Shown: piece after piece, positions 48,569 to 57,904 of the stretch | How the letters are laid out: every line of letters starts with the position of its first letter | How positions within the stretch are numbered: position 1 is the first letter of the stretch | Source: an uncultured Verrucomicrobia subdivision 3 bacterium | Lineage (GTDB): Bacteria; Verrucomicrobiota; Verrucomicrobiia; Limisphaerales; DASXHY01 | Assembly: GCA_937890005.1 (NCBI GenBank) | Contig: CALBZA010000060.1 | Location: forward strand, 1 to 61,413 | Length of the DNA stretch: 61,413 nucleotides | Direction: 5' to 3' | The notes under the pieces: model-generated | The model's input: only the letters and a program-made list of their open reading frames with translations | Told to the model about the DNA's origin: nothing | Databases searched by the model: none | Position numbers and translations under genes: made by a program

Positions 48569-50550
48569 AAGCATTGTCCAAAATCATTCCATGGTGCGCG
48601 TTCGCACTGTTCGCCATCGAAATCATCGTCGTCATGCTGCCGAAAAAGGACGGCGAGCTACACACAAAGGAATTTGGCCGGTTGCCGGTCCTGATGAACG
48701 GGCGCATTCAGCCGTTCGACTCCGTTGCGCGCAATTCACTTCTCCAAATCCGCAGCACCGGCGATGTGCCGCTGGAGCAGGTTCCTTCGTGGAAGTTCTG
48801 GCATCACGCAAAGAAGCTCCGCTCGACCGAATGGTTGCTGGAGGTTTTCTTCAAGCCGGAACTGGCCGACACACGGCCGATTTTCCTCATTCATCATCCC
48901 GACATCCTGAGCGAATTCGATCTTGCGGAGAAAGGCGTCGAGAAGAGTGGCCTGCGTTACTACACGTTCGAAGAAATCAAATCCTCGTTGCGGGAGATCA
49001 ACAATCAGGCGCAGATTGCCAGCGACACCAAGGATGAGGTCCGCAACACCTATCAAAAGCAGATTCTTAAACTCGCCAACGCGATTTTTCTGTATCAGCG
49101 CCTGAAGAACAGCATCGAGCCGGAGGGAGCGGAGAGCCTGGTGAAGATGGTTTCCGATTTCGAGGCGGCGATGCCGGCAGGCGTGGCGGCTTTCCGCGCG
49201 CAGCAGTCGGGGGAAGAACTTGACCGCGACGCACTCGCCCGGTTCGCGCGACTCGTGCAGCCGTTTGATGCGGTGGCCAATCTCGCGCAGCCGCTCACAC
49301 TGCCGCCAATTCATCCAGAAGTGGATCGCAACGCCTGGCAGAACGCCGGCGCAGGGGTGCTCGGTGCCCTGACCAGCGACCACGGAATTCATCCTGCCGT
49401 CCGATATTTCGCGCGGATGGCGGACAGTTACGGAAGCGATGATGCCGCCGGGTTCAACAGCGCTGTCGCTGAATATCGCCAATGGCTCACGCCGAAGTTT
49501 GAGAAGGAGGTCAATAAGGCGCGCGCCGAGTTTTACTTCAATCAGGTGAAGACATTTCTGCACGCGACCATCATTTACATTGCGGCTTTCGTGCTTGCGG
49601 GTGGCGCTCTCCTTGCCTTTGGGAGCCTGCCCACGTTGTTCGAAGTGCTGCGGCGCTCCTCGTTCTACCTGATTCTGCTGGCATTCGTCGTTCACACGTT
49701 CGGTCTCGTGTTCCGCATGGTGCTGGAAGGACGGCCACCGGTGACGAATCTTTACTCGTCGGCCGTGTTCATCGGATGGGCGGCGTGTTTGCTCGGCATC
49801 ATTCTCGAACGTGTTTATCGGGTTGGTCTGGGTTGTGCAGTCGCGGCGCTGACCGGATTTGTCACGCTTCTGATCGCGCATAATCTCGCAATTGGCGGCG
49901 ACACGATGGAAATGATGCGTGCCGTTCTCGACACGAATTTCTGGCTCGCGACGCACGTGGTGACAATCACGATTGGCTATGCGGCGACGTTCTTCGCCGG
50001 CGGACTGGCGATTGTTTACATTGTGCTCGGCATTTTCACGCCCCTTCTTAGCGAGAAGGTTGGAAAGGGAGATTCCGATCTCGGCAAGGCGTTGTCGCGA
50101 ATGGTTTACGCCATCATCTGCTTTGCGACGTTCTTCAGCTTCATTGGAACTGTACTGGGGGGCATCTGGGCGGATCAATCGTGGGGACGTTTCTGGGGAT
50201 GGGATCCGAAGGAAAATGGCGCGCTGTTGATCGTTCTTTGGTGCGCGATCATTTTGCATGCGCGCTGGGGGGGATTGGTGCGCGACCGGGGCATCATGAA
50301 TCTCGCGATCATCGGAAACATGATCACGGCGTTTTCATGGTTCGGCGTGAACATGCTAGGAATCGGGCTTCACTCCTACGGCTTCATGGATGCCGCCTTC
50401 AAATGGCTCATGCTGTTCTGGATGAGTCAGGTGGCCATCATGGCGCTGAGCGCGCTGCCGCTGCAGTATTGGAAGAGCTTTCAATCGCCGGCCAACCAAG
50501 AGCCTCCGAGCTCGCCGGATATCAAGTCTGCGGCGGGAGCAAGGGGCTGA
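48565..50550 (+). CDS. ccsA: CcsA/ResC-type cytochrome c biogenesis protein with long periplasmic insert
   Basis: The protein (661 residues) has one N-terminal membrane segment and a periplasmic region of about 300 residues. The C-terminal half carries the CcsA core: several membrane helices, the heme-handling tryptophan-rich motif WGRFWGWDPKENGAL and conserved histidines in VVHTFGLVFRM, ATHVVTITIGY and MLGIGLHSYGF. The large N-terminal region, resembling the extra part in fused ResB-ResC proteins of Bacteroidetes, is longer than in chloroplast CcsA. It should be the heme exporter and ligase with ResB. Confidence 0.9.
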   Translation: MKALSKIIPWCAFALFAIEIIVVMLPKKDGELHTKEFGRLPVLMNGRIQPFDSVARNSLLQIRSTGDVPLEQVPSWKFWHHAKKLRSTEWLLEVFFKPELADTRPIFLIHHPDILSEFDLAEKGVEKSGLRYYTFEEIKSSLREINNQAQIASDTKDEVRNTYQKQILKLANAIFLYQRLKNSIEPEGAESLVKMVSDFEAAMPAGVAAFRAQQSGEELDRDALARFARLVQPFDAVANLAQPLTLPPIHPEVDRNAWQNAGAGVLGALTSDHGIHPAVRYFARMADSYGSDDAAGFNSAVAEYRQWLTPKFEKEVNKARAEFYFNQVKTFLHATIIYIAAFVLAGGALLAFGSLPTLFEVLRRSSFYLILLAFVVHTFGLVFRMVLEGRPPVTNLYSSAVFIGWAACLLGIILERVYRVGLGCAVAALTGFVTLLIAHNLAIGGDTMEMMRAVLDTNFWLATHVVTITIGYAATFFAGGLAIVYIVLGIFTPLLSEKVGKGDSDLGKALSRMVYAIICFATFFSFIGTVLGGIWADQSWGRFWGWDPKENGALLIVLWCAIILHARWGGLVRDRGIMNLAIIGNMITAFSWFGVNMLGIGLHSYGFMDAAFKWLMLFWMSQVAIMALSALPLQYWKSFQSPANQEPPSSPDIKSAAGARG

Positions 50551-50559
50551 AGAGCTGAT

Positions 50560-51735
50560 TCAGACACCGCGGTTGGCCCGCCACAGCAGGACAGCGCCCA
50601 CGGCCTGAAACACGAAGTTGGGCAGCCACATCAGCAGGTGTGGCGCGAACTCGGCCCGGTTGGTCAGTGATTCAGCCACGATCAGAAGGCCGTAATAGAT
50701 CAAGACAAGAACCAGGGCCATTGCGATGCCAATGTTCGTTTCGCGGCGATGCACTTTGATGCCGAGCGGAATTCCAATCAGCGTGAAGCCAAAGCAGGCG
50801 AAGGAAAAGGCGATGCGCCGGTGGATCTGAACGCGATAAGGTTCAAGCACGTCGTCCATCCGCTTCTTCACCGAGCGTTTCTTTGACTCGGCTTCCTGGG
50901 AACGTGCTTTTGAAACCTCCAGAGGAACACTGAGCCGGCGTTCAACCTCCGCCATTTCCCGAATCAGCTGGCTGTAGGTCAGGTCCGTGATGCCCGGTTT
51001 CCAATTTTTCAGCTCCTGAAGATTCAGTTCAAATCGCAAGTCACCCGACATCGGCATGTCTCCGCCCGCGACAAAAATCATCTGCGCTTCGAAGGTCTGG
51101 AGGTAAATGACGCGGTTGGTTGAATCGTACTCCAGTTTTCCGCGAGGCGCGTTGACCATCCATTCCAGATGGGTCTCGTTGTTCACCTTGAACAGATGAA
51201 TGTCCTGAAGCCCCTGTCTTCGATTCTGTCCAACACAGATCGTGAAGCTGTCGCCCTTGCCCTCAGCTCCCTTAAAGGTCACCGGCCGGCCTTCCGGCAG
51301 ATGAATCGTTGCGAGGTTGGCGGTGAGATCGACGAGAATCTGTTTGAATGCGACACGCGAACGGGGGCCGAGATCGAGATTCACCCACGCGCTCAGGCCG
51401 CAGAGCACGAGACTGAGAACAAGGATCGGTGTGGAAAGGGAAATCAGGCTGACACCGCTCGCGCGTGCCGCGGTGAACTCCTGATCCGCGCTAAACCGAC
51501 CGAACACCAGCAGCGTGGCCGTCAGCATCCCCATGGGAAGCGCATACACGCCAACAAAGGGAATCAAGGTTCCAAAGGCCTGTGCGACGGTGAAGAGCGA
51601 CGCTTTCTGACTCATGATCAGGCGCAGGACATCGCCGAGCGCGTTCCCGAGCAGGAGCACAAACGTGAACACCGCCACCGTCATGAGAACCGTGGCGAGA
51701 ATCTGTCGCAGCAGATAGCGATGTAACGTCTTCAA
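50560..51735 (-). CDS. LptF/LptG family permease (YjgP/YjgQ)
   Basis: The 391-residue protein has the LptF/G layout: MKTLHRYLLRQILATVLMTVAVFTFVLLL at the start, three N-terminal membrane segments, a periplasmic beta-jellyroll (about 100-290) and three C-terminal segments. The start codon is TTG, which places MKTLHRYLL where the family begins. It is part of the LPS export ABC transporter with LptB; the other subunit is not nearby. The convergent ccsA stop is 9 bp away. Confidence 0.9.
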   Translation of the reverse strand: MKTLHRYLLRQILATVLMTVAVFTFVLLLGNALGDVLRLIMSQKASLFTVAQAFGTLIPFVGVYALPMGMLTATLLVFGRFSADQEFTAARASGVSLISLSTPILVLSLVLCGLSAWVNLDLGPRSRVAFKQILVDLTANLATIHLPEGRPVTFKGAEGKGDSFTICVGQNRRQGLQDIHLFKVNNETHLEWMVNAPRGKLEYDSTNRVIYLQTFEAQMIFVAGGDMPMSGDLRFELNLQELKNWKPGITDLTYSQLIREMAEVERRLSVPLEVSKARSQEAESKKRSVKKRMDDVLEPYRVQIHRRIAFSFACFGFTLIGIPLGIKVHRRETNIGIAMALVLVLIYYGLLIVAESLTNRAEFAPHLLMWLPNFVFQAVGAVLLWRANRGV

Positions 51736-51738
51736 ACA

Positions 51739-51758
51739 GCGAACTGAAAACAGTTCGC
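51739..51758. terminator. perfect 8-bp hairpin between LRR and LptF/G genes
   Basis: GCGAACTG-AAAA-CAGTTCGC is a perfect inverted repeat 3 bp upstream of the LptF/G start and 52 bp after the LRR stop. It may end LRR transcription or bind a regulator; no long T-tract follows. Confidence 0.4.
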
Positions 51759-51810
51759 GCTCAGCATGTGGAAGCCGGAGGCAGAGTCAAGGCGTTGACA
51801 GCCTGAACGC

Positions 51811-52845
51811 TCAGGGATTTCGAACGCGATAGAAGCGTTGAGGTCGGGCTGCCGCGTCCAGATCCGTGAACAGGAGCGAACCGTCGGTCAATGTGTTCGT
51901 ATGAACTGGAATCCAGACCGCGTTCGAAAGATTGGTCGTCGCTTCGATCACGAACGGAATCTCCGCTGTTCCGGTGATGAGAAACCTGAACGGGTTCACA
52001 CCGCCGAACGGACCGGCCGGTTGCATGGAGGGATTCCAGAGGATTGCCGGCCGGCTGCTGTAAGTTGCGGTCCAACCGGTCGTGCCCGGCAGGTAGTAAA
52101 CTTTCACCAGCGGCGAACCGTCGAAAAGTTCGGGAGTAAATCCGGGCGCGTTTCCTCGCACATAGACTTCCTTCAACTGCGGGTTGTTCGCGAAGGCCTG
52201 CTGCAAAATGAACACCAGGCTTTTCGGGAGAATGACACTTTCAAGATTCGCGCAGTTGTTGAAGGCTTGAAGTCCGAGAAGAAGCACGCCCTGGGGAATG
52301 CTCACGCGGCGCAGGCTCGAACAGCCCTCGAACGCATGCCAGCCGATTTCAGTCAGGCTTGCCGGGAAGATGATGTTCGTGAGGCTGTGACAATTCTCGA
52401 ACGTTGAGTTTTCAATCTTCGTGATCGGATTTGGCAGCTGAATGCTTCCCAGCGATGTGCAGGCTGAGAACGCCGCGATCGCGATGTGTTGCAAGCTGGA
52501 CGGAAGGGTGACATTGACCAGGTTCGAACAACCGGTGAACGCATGGTGGCCGATATTCGTCACGGAGTTTGGGATCGTCACCGAGGTGACCGACTGCACT
52601 TGTAAGAATGAGTTTTCTCCAATGGTGACCACCGGCATCGAATCCACAGTGGAAGGAATCACGACTGCGCCGCCCGGCCCGGTGTATTGTGTGATTGTCA
52701 ACGTGCCGTTGTTGGTCGCAAACTGAAATTGTGCCTCAGCCGAAAAGGCGAGCAGAAGAAAACCCGCCGTCAAAAGGTGCCCTAAATTCAATTCCCGATT
52801 TTGAGAAGGCCGCTCTCCAAGCCGGCCGATGAAATGTCGAAACAT
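51811..52845 (-). CDS. secreted BspA-like leucine-rich-repeat protein
   Basis: The 344-residue protein has a signal peptide (LLTAGFLLLAFSAEAQ), then about seven BspA/LRR_5 units of about 23 residues (for example SVTIPNSVTNIGHHAFTGCS). The C-terminal domain is VIEATTNLSNAVWIPVHTNTL...RFYRVRNP, a tail shared by many secreted verrucomicrobial proteins. I chose the ATG at 52845 because the frame's earlier codons to 53118 overlap the next gene and lack family similarity. It is probably surface-exposed and used for adhesion or binding; that is inference. Confidence 0.85.
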   Translation of the reverse strand: MFRHFIGRLGERPSQNRELNLGHLLTAGFLLLAFSAEAQFQFATNNGTLTITQYTGPGGAVVIPSTVDSMPVVTIGENSFLQVQSVTSVTIPNSVTNIGHHAFTGCSNLVNVTLPSSLQHIAIAAFSACTSLGSIQLPNPITKIENSTFENCHSLTNIIFPASLTEIGWHAFEGCSSLRRVSIPQGVLLLGLQAFNNCANLESVILPKSLVFILQQAFANNPQLKEVYVRGNAPGFTPELFDGSPLVKVYYLPGTTGWTATYSSRPAILWNPSMQPAGPFGGVNPFRFLITGTAEIPFVIEATTNLSNAVWIPVHTNTLTDGSLLFTDLDAAARPQRFYRVRNP

Positions 52846-53032
52846 GGTGAATGATAAAACGTTTTCCGGAACGCAATGTCGAGAGCAATTCCGAGCCCAG
52901 AAAGGGCAATTCGCGAATTTGCGAACAGGGTTGTTCGCACGGATGAAAGAACAGGAATCGCCAGTAACGTACAGATTACGATATGTCCTGAAATACGGGA
53001 AATCCCCACCACCGGGAACGCCGCCGAAATCC

Positions 53033-53626
53033 TTACTTTCTGTGCTTTGCGAGAAATCCCGGTTCCGTGCCGATGAGATCCGCCCGGCGCTGTGTCGCGA
53101 GCAGTTCGCCATAAACACGCGCGTCTCGGAGCATCATCTCAAGGCGCTTTTGAAAAGTGTCATTCACGATTTTGCCATCCTTCAAATCGTGTTCAGAAAA
53201 TGAAACCGCGTAAGGCAGCGTCCATGCATAGCACTGTCTCGCCACTGTGCGGAGTTGATCGACGACTGTGAGGCCTTTCTCGTGCGATGCCACGACAGGA
53301 ACAATCAGTTTGCCTGCGAACTCATGCCAGAAATGATCCAGGAAATTCTTCAATGTGCTGCTGATGCTTCCGTGGTAGTCGGGACTGCCAAGGATGAACA
53401 GGTCGGCCTGATGCACGCGGGATTGAAGCGCTTTGAAGCCGGGGGCGGAATAGGCGGTGTCAGGATTGTACAGCGGAAGCGGCTCGGACTGGAGATCCAG
53501 CACATCGACGGAACAGCCGTTGGCCGTCAGGTCGCGCGCGATTTCATTGATGATGATTCGTGTGACGGAACGGTTGCGCGGACTTCCGGAGACGGCGAGC
53601 ACTTTCAATTTTGATTCAGACGACAT
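53033..53626 (-). CDS. NADPH-dependent FMN reductase family protein
   Basis: The 197-residue flavodoxin-fold protein has the FMN phosphate loop VSGSPRNRSVT near residue 13, and FILGSPDYHGSISSTLKNFLDHF, the family signature. It uses NAD(P)H to reduce FMN or a small quinone or azo substrate. It stands alone on the minus strand, 187 bp from the LRR gene start. Confidence 0.9.
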   Translation of the reverse strand: MSSESKLKVLAVSGSPRNRSVTRIIINEIARDLTANGCSVDVLDLQSEPLPLYNPDTAYSAPGFKALQSRVHQADLFILGSPDYHGSISSTLKNFLDHFWHEFAGKLIVPVVASHEKGLTVVDQLRTVARQCYAWTLPYAVSFSEHDLKDGKIVNDTFQKRLEMMLRDARVYGELLATQRRADLIGTEPGFLAKHRK

Positions 53627-53669
53627 GGCAAAAGAGTAATGCGCGTTGTGAAACTCTCAAATGCGCCGG

Positions 53670-55307
53670 TCATTGATGCCAGCCGAACAGCTTCAGTCCG
53701 GACACCAGTGCGTAGGCGACGATGGCGCTTGCCGGGATCGTGAGCACCCACGCCCAGACGATCGTTTCGACAACAGTCAGTTTCAGTGCGCTGAAGGCTT
53801 TGGCGGAACCGACGCCCATGATGGAGGCCGTGATCGCGTGTGTGGTGGAAACGGGCATTCCGAAATGAGCTGCCGTGGCAAGAACCGTTGCGCCGGTCGT
53901 TTCAGCGGCAAATCCATGGACTGGCTGCAACTTGACCATCTTGTGACCGAGCGTCTTGATGATGCGCCATCCGCCGGCAGCGGTTCCGGCAGCCATGGTG
54001 AGCGCGCAGATGACTTTGATCCAGAGCTTGATGCCTTCCTGATTCGCAGCTTTCTTGAACCAGTGCGCCGCTTCTGCCGGATTACGTTCAACGGCATTTC
54101 CCCGCAACGCCAGCAGTCCGAGATTGAACATGGCGTCGGCATTGTGGTGATGCGCGGCGCTTTGCAGCAGACGAATTCCTTCGGCAGAATCGGGTTCCAC
54201 ACCGTTGCCTTCAATGAGCAGGGTGCCAAAAACAGCCTGGGCCTCGGGATTGTTGCCCTTGCTGGCTGCGTCGCGATACCAGTCCGCAATTGCCGTGGCG
54301 GAATTGGTGGGCGCGTCCTTCAGGTGCGATAGGACCAGCGACGGTTCCAGCCGCGGCGCACCTTTGCGGGATTCTGCGGCGCGCTCGAGGAGTTGTTCGG
54401 CTTCGCCTTTTTTCGACTCCTTCGCCCGGCCGTCCTGGATCATCGCAGCCAGGTTTTCCATCGCATTGGGATCACCTTTATCCACGGCTTTGCGAAACCA
54501 CTTTTCCGCGAGAACGAAATCCTGATGAACGCCGATGCCGTCGCGATGCATTTCGCCAAGTTGTGTCATCGATTGCTGGACCGATGTGCCTGGGGCATTG
54601 ATGTGGAGGAATCGCAGCCAGGAGGGAATGTTGTCGAATGTGCCGGACGCTGTCGCGGCCATGAGTGCCAGAGCGATGATGCCCATCGTCTTCTGCGCGT
54701 CATTGGTGCCGTGGCTGAATCCCATGTAACCGGCGCTCAACAGCTGGAACTTGCCGAACACGCGATTGACCGTGACCGGCTTCCAATTTCGGAGCAGGAG
54801 ATAAAGAATGGCCATCACGATGAAGCCGATGATGAAGCCGGCAAAGGGCGAGAGCATCATCGGGATGACGACCTTCCACAGCAAACCTTTCCCCATCCAC
54901 CAGTGTTCGCTGCTCGGTTGCGACCAGATGAGCGCCTTCCAGTTATTATCTGAGGCCGCCAGTGCTGCGCCGCAGAGGCCACCGATCAGCGCATGGCTTG
55001 AGCTGGACGGAAGTCCGAACCACCACGTGATCAGGTTCCAGACGATGGCGCCGAGCAGGGCGCAGATGATGACGGCGGATGAAAGCGCCACGATCTTCGA
55101 ATCAACCAGGCCGGAGGAAATGGTTTTGGCGACGGCAGTGCCCCAGAGCGCACCGAGCAGATTGGTGCATGCGGCGAGTGCGACCGCCTGGCGCGGTGTC
55201 AGCACCTTGGTGGAGACGACCGTGGCGATTGAATTCGCCGTGTCATGGAACCCGTTGATGTATTCGAAGATCAACGCGACCAGGATGACCGTCAGGACGA
55301 GCGTCAT
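53670..55307 (-). CDS. pit: PiT family inorganic phosphate transporter with Sel1-repeat insertion
   Basis: Residues 1-235 are the first PiT half (FEYINGFHDTANSIATVVSTK; SSSSHALIGGLCGAAL; GFSHGTNDAQKTMGIIAL). Residues about 430-545 are the second half (AETTGATVLATAAHFGMPVSTTHAITASIMGVG). Between them, residues about 245-425 form four to five Sel1/TPR-like repeats (LGEMHRDGIGVHQDFVLAEKWFRKAVDKGDPNAM; FGTLLIEGNGVEPDSAEGI; LGLLALRGNAVERNPAEAAHWFKKAA) in place of the usual central cytoplasmic loop. The frame is continuous and both PiT halves look intact. The DUF47 gene is 6 bp upstream, the usual partner. Confidence 0.93.
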   Translation of the reverse strand: MTLVLTVILVALIFEYINGFHDTANSIATVVSTKVLTPRQAVALAACTNLLGALWGTAVAKTISSGLVDSKIVALSSAVIICALLGAIVWNLITWWFGLPSSSSHALIGGLCGAALAASDNNWKALIWSQPSSEHWWMGKGLLWKVVIPMMLSPFAGFIIGFIVMAILYLLLRNWKPVTVNRVFGKFQLLSAGYMGFSHGTNDAQKTMGIIALALMAATASGTFDNIPSWLRFLHINAPGTSVQQSMTQLGEMHRDGIGVHQDFVLAEKWFRKAVDKGDPNAMENLAAMIQDGRAKESKKGEAEQLLERAAESRKGAPRLEPSLVLSHLKDAPTNSATAIADWYRDAASKGNNPEAQAVFGTLLIEGNGVEPDSAEGIRLLQSAAHHHNADAMFNLGLLALRGNAVERNPAEAAHWFKKAANQEGIKLWIKVICALTMAAGTAAGGWRIIKTLGHKMVKLQPVHGFAAETTGATVLATAAHFGMPVSTTHAITASIMGVGSAKAFSALKLTVVETIVWAWVLTIPASAIVAYALVSGLKLFGWHQ

Positions 55308-55313
55308 GGAGCG

Positions 55314-55943
55314 TCAGGAGTTCTTCAGGGCGATGTGAGAGATGACGTTGCCCGCATCGCGGCATCGATCGACCACCTTTTCGAGAAGTTCGTAAAGATC
55401 TTTGAGGACGATCACTTTCACGGCTTCGTGTTTGCCGCTGAAAAGATCCTTGAAAATGTTCATGATCGTGTCGTCCGCCTCACCTTCAATCTGTTGAAGC
55501 TTGCTGTTGAGGTTGTGAATCTCCTCAAGGTTTACGCCCTTGTGAAGGCTTTTTACCATTTCGACCACCGTGACGGTGGCCTTGTCCAGCAGTTCGATTT
55601 GCGGGGTGAAATCGACGCCGCGGACGTGATGTGCGGCGAGCAGGGCGCGTTCGCCGAACTTTTCAACGGTCTTGGGAATTTTGTAGAGGGCGTTGGAAAG
55701 TGCTTCAATGTCTTCGCGTTCCAACGCAGTAACGAAGGTAGTGTAAACAGCTTCCGTGATCTGCTTGGTGATTTGCTTGTCCTTGCGGCGGGCGACGGCG
55801 AATTCCTGAACGGAGGCGGGTTGATCCAGCGCCTGGCTGAGCTTCATCAGCGTCTGGACGCTGTTGCGCGCTTCCTGGGCGCTGGCTTCAAGCAGCTGGA
55901 AGAACATGTCTTCCTTACCGAGCAATCGTTGCAGCGAAAACAT
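55314..55943 (-). CDS. DUF47/PhoU-like phosphate transport regulator
   Basis: The 209-residue all-helical protein matches the DUF47 (TIGR00153) group: FQLLEASAQEARNSVQTL near the start and VDFTPQIELLDKATVTVVEMV in the middle, ending in DLYELLEKVVDRCRDAGNVISHI. These PhoU-like proteins are encoded next to PiT transporters and are thought to regulate them. It starts the two-gene operon with the PiT-Sel1 gene. Confidence 0.92.
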   Translation of the reverse strand: MFSLQRLLGKEDMFFQLLEASAQEARNSVQTLMKLSQALDQPASVQEFAVARRKDKQITKQITEAVYTTFVTALEREDIEALSNALYKIPKTVEKFGERALLAAHHVRGVDFTPQIELLDKATVTVVEMVKSLHKGVNLEEIHNLNSKLQQIEGEADDTIMNIFKDLFSGKHEAVKVIVLKDLYELLEKVVDRCRDAGNVISHIALKNS

Positions 55944-56016
55944 AGCGCCGACCTTTTACACTCGGCACGCGCCTACCGCACCTCAAAAATTCCGCTGCCC
56001 GGTAAAATGCCGCGCA

Positions 56017-56106
56017 TTACTTGCGTTTAAGAATCACGTACGCGGCGAAACACATTCCGATCAGGTTCAGAATCACAGCGATCGCGATAAGCCACTTCCA
56101 GCGCAT
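56017..56106 (-). CDS. small single-pass membrane protein (29 aa)
   Basis: This short frame encodes a basic start (MRWKW), one hydrophobic segment of about 20 residues and a basic end (KRK), as in many small membrane proteins. It lies in the 219-bp gap between the DUF47 and serine hydrolase genes. No strong ribosome-binding site is seen, so it remains tentative. Confidence 0.4.
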   Translation of the reverse strand: MRWKWLIAIAVILNLIGMCFAAYVILKRK

Positions 56107-56162
56107 GGATCAAGGTAGCACGAGGCGTCCGATTCTCTTCCGCCAGTCCCAGGTTGCAAATT

Positions 56163-57359
56163 TTACTTCAGTTCAAGCGCCTGCGAAGCCGCTTTCTGGA
56201 AAACTCGGCGAACTTCGCTCCCGTCGCTGTTCGGGAAATTCGATCGCTGCACCATGAGAATGTAGGCCACGCCTTTCATTGGATCGATCCACGCCTGGGT
56301 TCCCCACGCACCGCCATGACCATAGGTTCCCGGCAACAACACTTCGGCGACACCTTCATGCGGTTCAAGCAAGATGCACGTCCCGAGGCCCCAGGCGTAG
56401 TTTTTGCCGCGTCGGCCGGAAGCTTCGTTCCGGAAAAAGCCGGTCGGCAGATCACCTGTCGTTGACTGGGAGAGGAACTGCATGGCGTCTTTGCTGAGAT
56501 AACGGCGCCAGCCGAGTCGTCCATTGTTAAGCAGCATCTGACAGAACCGTGCGTAGTCGGGCGCGGTGGAGAAAAGGCCGCCGTTTCCCTGTGGCGGACG
56601 ATTCTTTGAACCGAATTCATCGCGCGGCGGAACGGGATCGAGTGAACCGGTTTCACGATTCTTTGCGTAAGCAGTCGCGAGCCGGGCGCGCTGGGCTTCT
56701 GTGGGATAAAACGTCGTGTCTTTCATTCCGAGCGGCTTGAACAGGCGCTTTTGAAGAAAGGCATCGAAACTCATTCCACTCACGATTTCAACAATCCGGC
56801 CTGCGGCATTAATGCCGCTTTGCGTGTATTCCCAGCGCGAACCGGGTTCATACTTCATCGGCGCCGCGAGCCAGAGAGGGACGAGATCGGAGAGCGTTTG
56901 TGCGTTTCTCGCAGCGTCGCGCGGAGCTTCGCCCAGGCCTGATGTGTGATTGAGCAATTGAGCGATTGTGAGATTCGCCGGTTTGCCGGAAGGCGTTTTC
57001 AGGTTTGCGAATTCCGGAATGTATTTCGCGACCGGATCGGAGACGTGCAGCTTCCCTTCGTCCTGAAGCATCAACACGGCGACACCCGTCACGGGCTTGG
57101 TCATCGACGCGATCCAGAAGATGTCGTCCGCCTTCATAGAGCGTTTGTCTGCCGCATTTGCGAAACCGGTCGTTCCCAGGTGAAGGACTTTCTTTTTCGT
57201 CACAACCATCGTGACCGCACCGGCGATTTCGTTGGAGGCAACCATCCGTTCCATCGCTTCGCTGACGGCTGGCAGGACGCGTGGTTTGGCGAATGCCGGA
57301 AAGGCGAACAGCAGAGACAGAGTGAACAGAAGAAAACGAAGGGAACGAAGTGTCTTCAT
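56163..57359 (-). CDS. serine hydrolase, beta-lactamase/EstB-like family
   Basis: The 398-residue protein has a signal peptide (FLLFTLSLLFAFPAFA), the class C-like S-x-x-K motif SMTK (85-88) and a YTQSG motif, where YxN is usual. A late HGGAWGTQAW block replaces the KTG motif. It belongs to the broad beta-lactamase-related esterase/D-aminopeptidase group rather than true beta-lactamases. It acts outside the cytoplasm; substrate unknown. Confidence 0.9.
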   Translation of the reverse strand: MKTLRSLRFLLFTLSLLFAFPAFAKPRVLPAVSEAMERMVASNEIAGAVTMVVTKKKVLHLGTTGFANAADKRSMKADDIFWIASMTKPVTGVAVLMLQDEGKLHVSDPVAKYIPEFANLKTPSGKPANLTIAQLLNHTSGLGEAPRDAARNAQTLSDLVPLWLAAPMKYEPGSRWEYTQSGINAAGRIVEIVSGMSFDAFLQKRLFKPLGMKDTTFYPTEAQRARLATAYAKNRETGSLDPVPPRDEFGSKNRPPQGNGGLFSTAPDYARFCQMLLNNGRLGWRRYLSKDAMQFLSQSTTGDLPTGFFRNEASGRRGKNYAWGLGTCILLEPHEGVAEVLLPGTYGHGGAWGTQAWIDPMKGVAYILMVQRSNFPNSDGSEVRRVFQKAASQALELK

Positions 57360-57749
57360 TCGGAAGCTATAGCGGTTCTGGAAGTGTGAGCAAAGCGTTT
57401 AGAGGCAATTTCGATATTCGTAGCCGCTGTGGTAACGAAGCGGACTTCCGGAGAAAATGCGAGAGTTTCCAGCTCCTCACGTCGGCGGCTGTCACCTCGA
57501 CTGAACTTTGAAACTGATTGAGAGACACGAACGGAACTTGGCCGGTTTCGAAGTCGCTGGTAAGTGGATCGTCACTCGGGAGTTCACATGGGAAAATATC
57601 CACAAGAGTTGCGGCGCCCCAAACGTGTAGCGCAGCCGTCCCCGGCTGCCGGTCCGGCACCGTCCCGGTGCGAGATCAGGATCGGTCGGCAATGGAAGCT
57701 GGCAGCGAGACGCTGCCGCAACCCGCACGCGTGGACGCCCGCGCCACAG
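57360..57749. other. 390-bp intergenic region downstream of the original topoisomerase gene end
   Basis: No convincing gene is seen. The right part holds two tandem hairpins (57632-57649 and 57657-57671). The left part should contain the promoter of the serine hydrolase gene. Before the restriction-modification insertion this DNA would have directly followed the topoisomerase stop codon. Confidence 0.5.
57632..57671. repeat. tandem REP-like hairpins
   Basis: GCAGCCG-TCCC-CGGCTGC (7-bp stem) is followed 7 bp on by GCACCG-TCC-CGGTGC (6-bp stem), preceded by a TGTAGCGC word also present in the 31357-31375 hairpin. The pair resembles BIME/REP units. It could terminate transcription of the topoisomerase gene in the pre-insertion arrangement. 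Confidence 0.6.
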
Positions 57750-57807
57750 TCAATCCTCCACCGGCACGACGAGGTTCTCCATGATGTAATCTTTTCGATC
57801 GGGAGTG
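57750..57807. repeat. 58-bp direct repeat, left copy (topoisomerase 3'-end duplicate)
   Basis: All 58 bases match 60926-60983, which is the stop codon plus the last 18 codons of the topoisomerase B-subunit gene. The bases on either side differ. It marks the left edge of the restriction-modification insertion. Confidence 0.97.
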
Positions 57808-57904
57808 ATGTGACGTGGATTGGCTTTAATTTGGCGATTTTGCCGAAAGAGATTTGGTAAAGCAGGGAAATGATTTTGCAAAGTCGGGTAACAAGGATAC
57901 AAGA

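Noticed and set aside
52846..53118. 91-codon N-terminal extension of the LRR protein
   Set aside because: It would bury the signal peptide and overlaps the FMN reductase gene.
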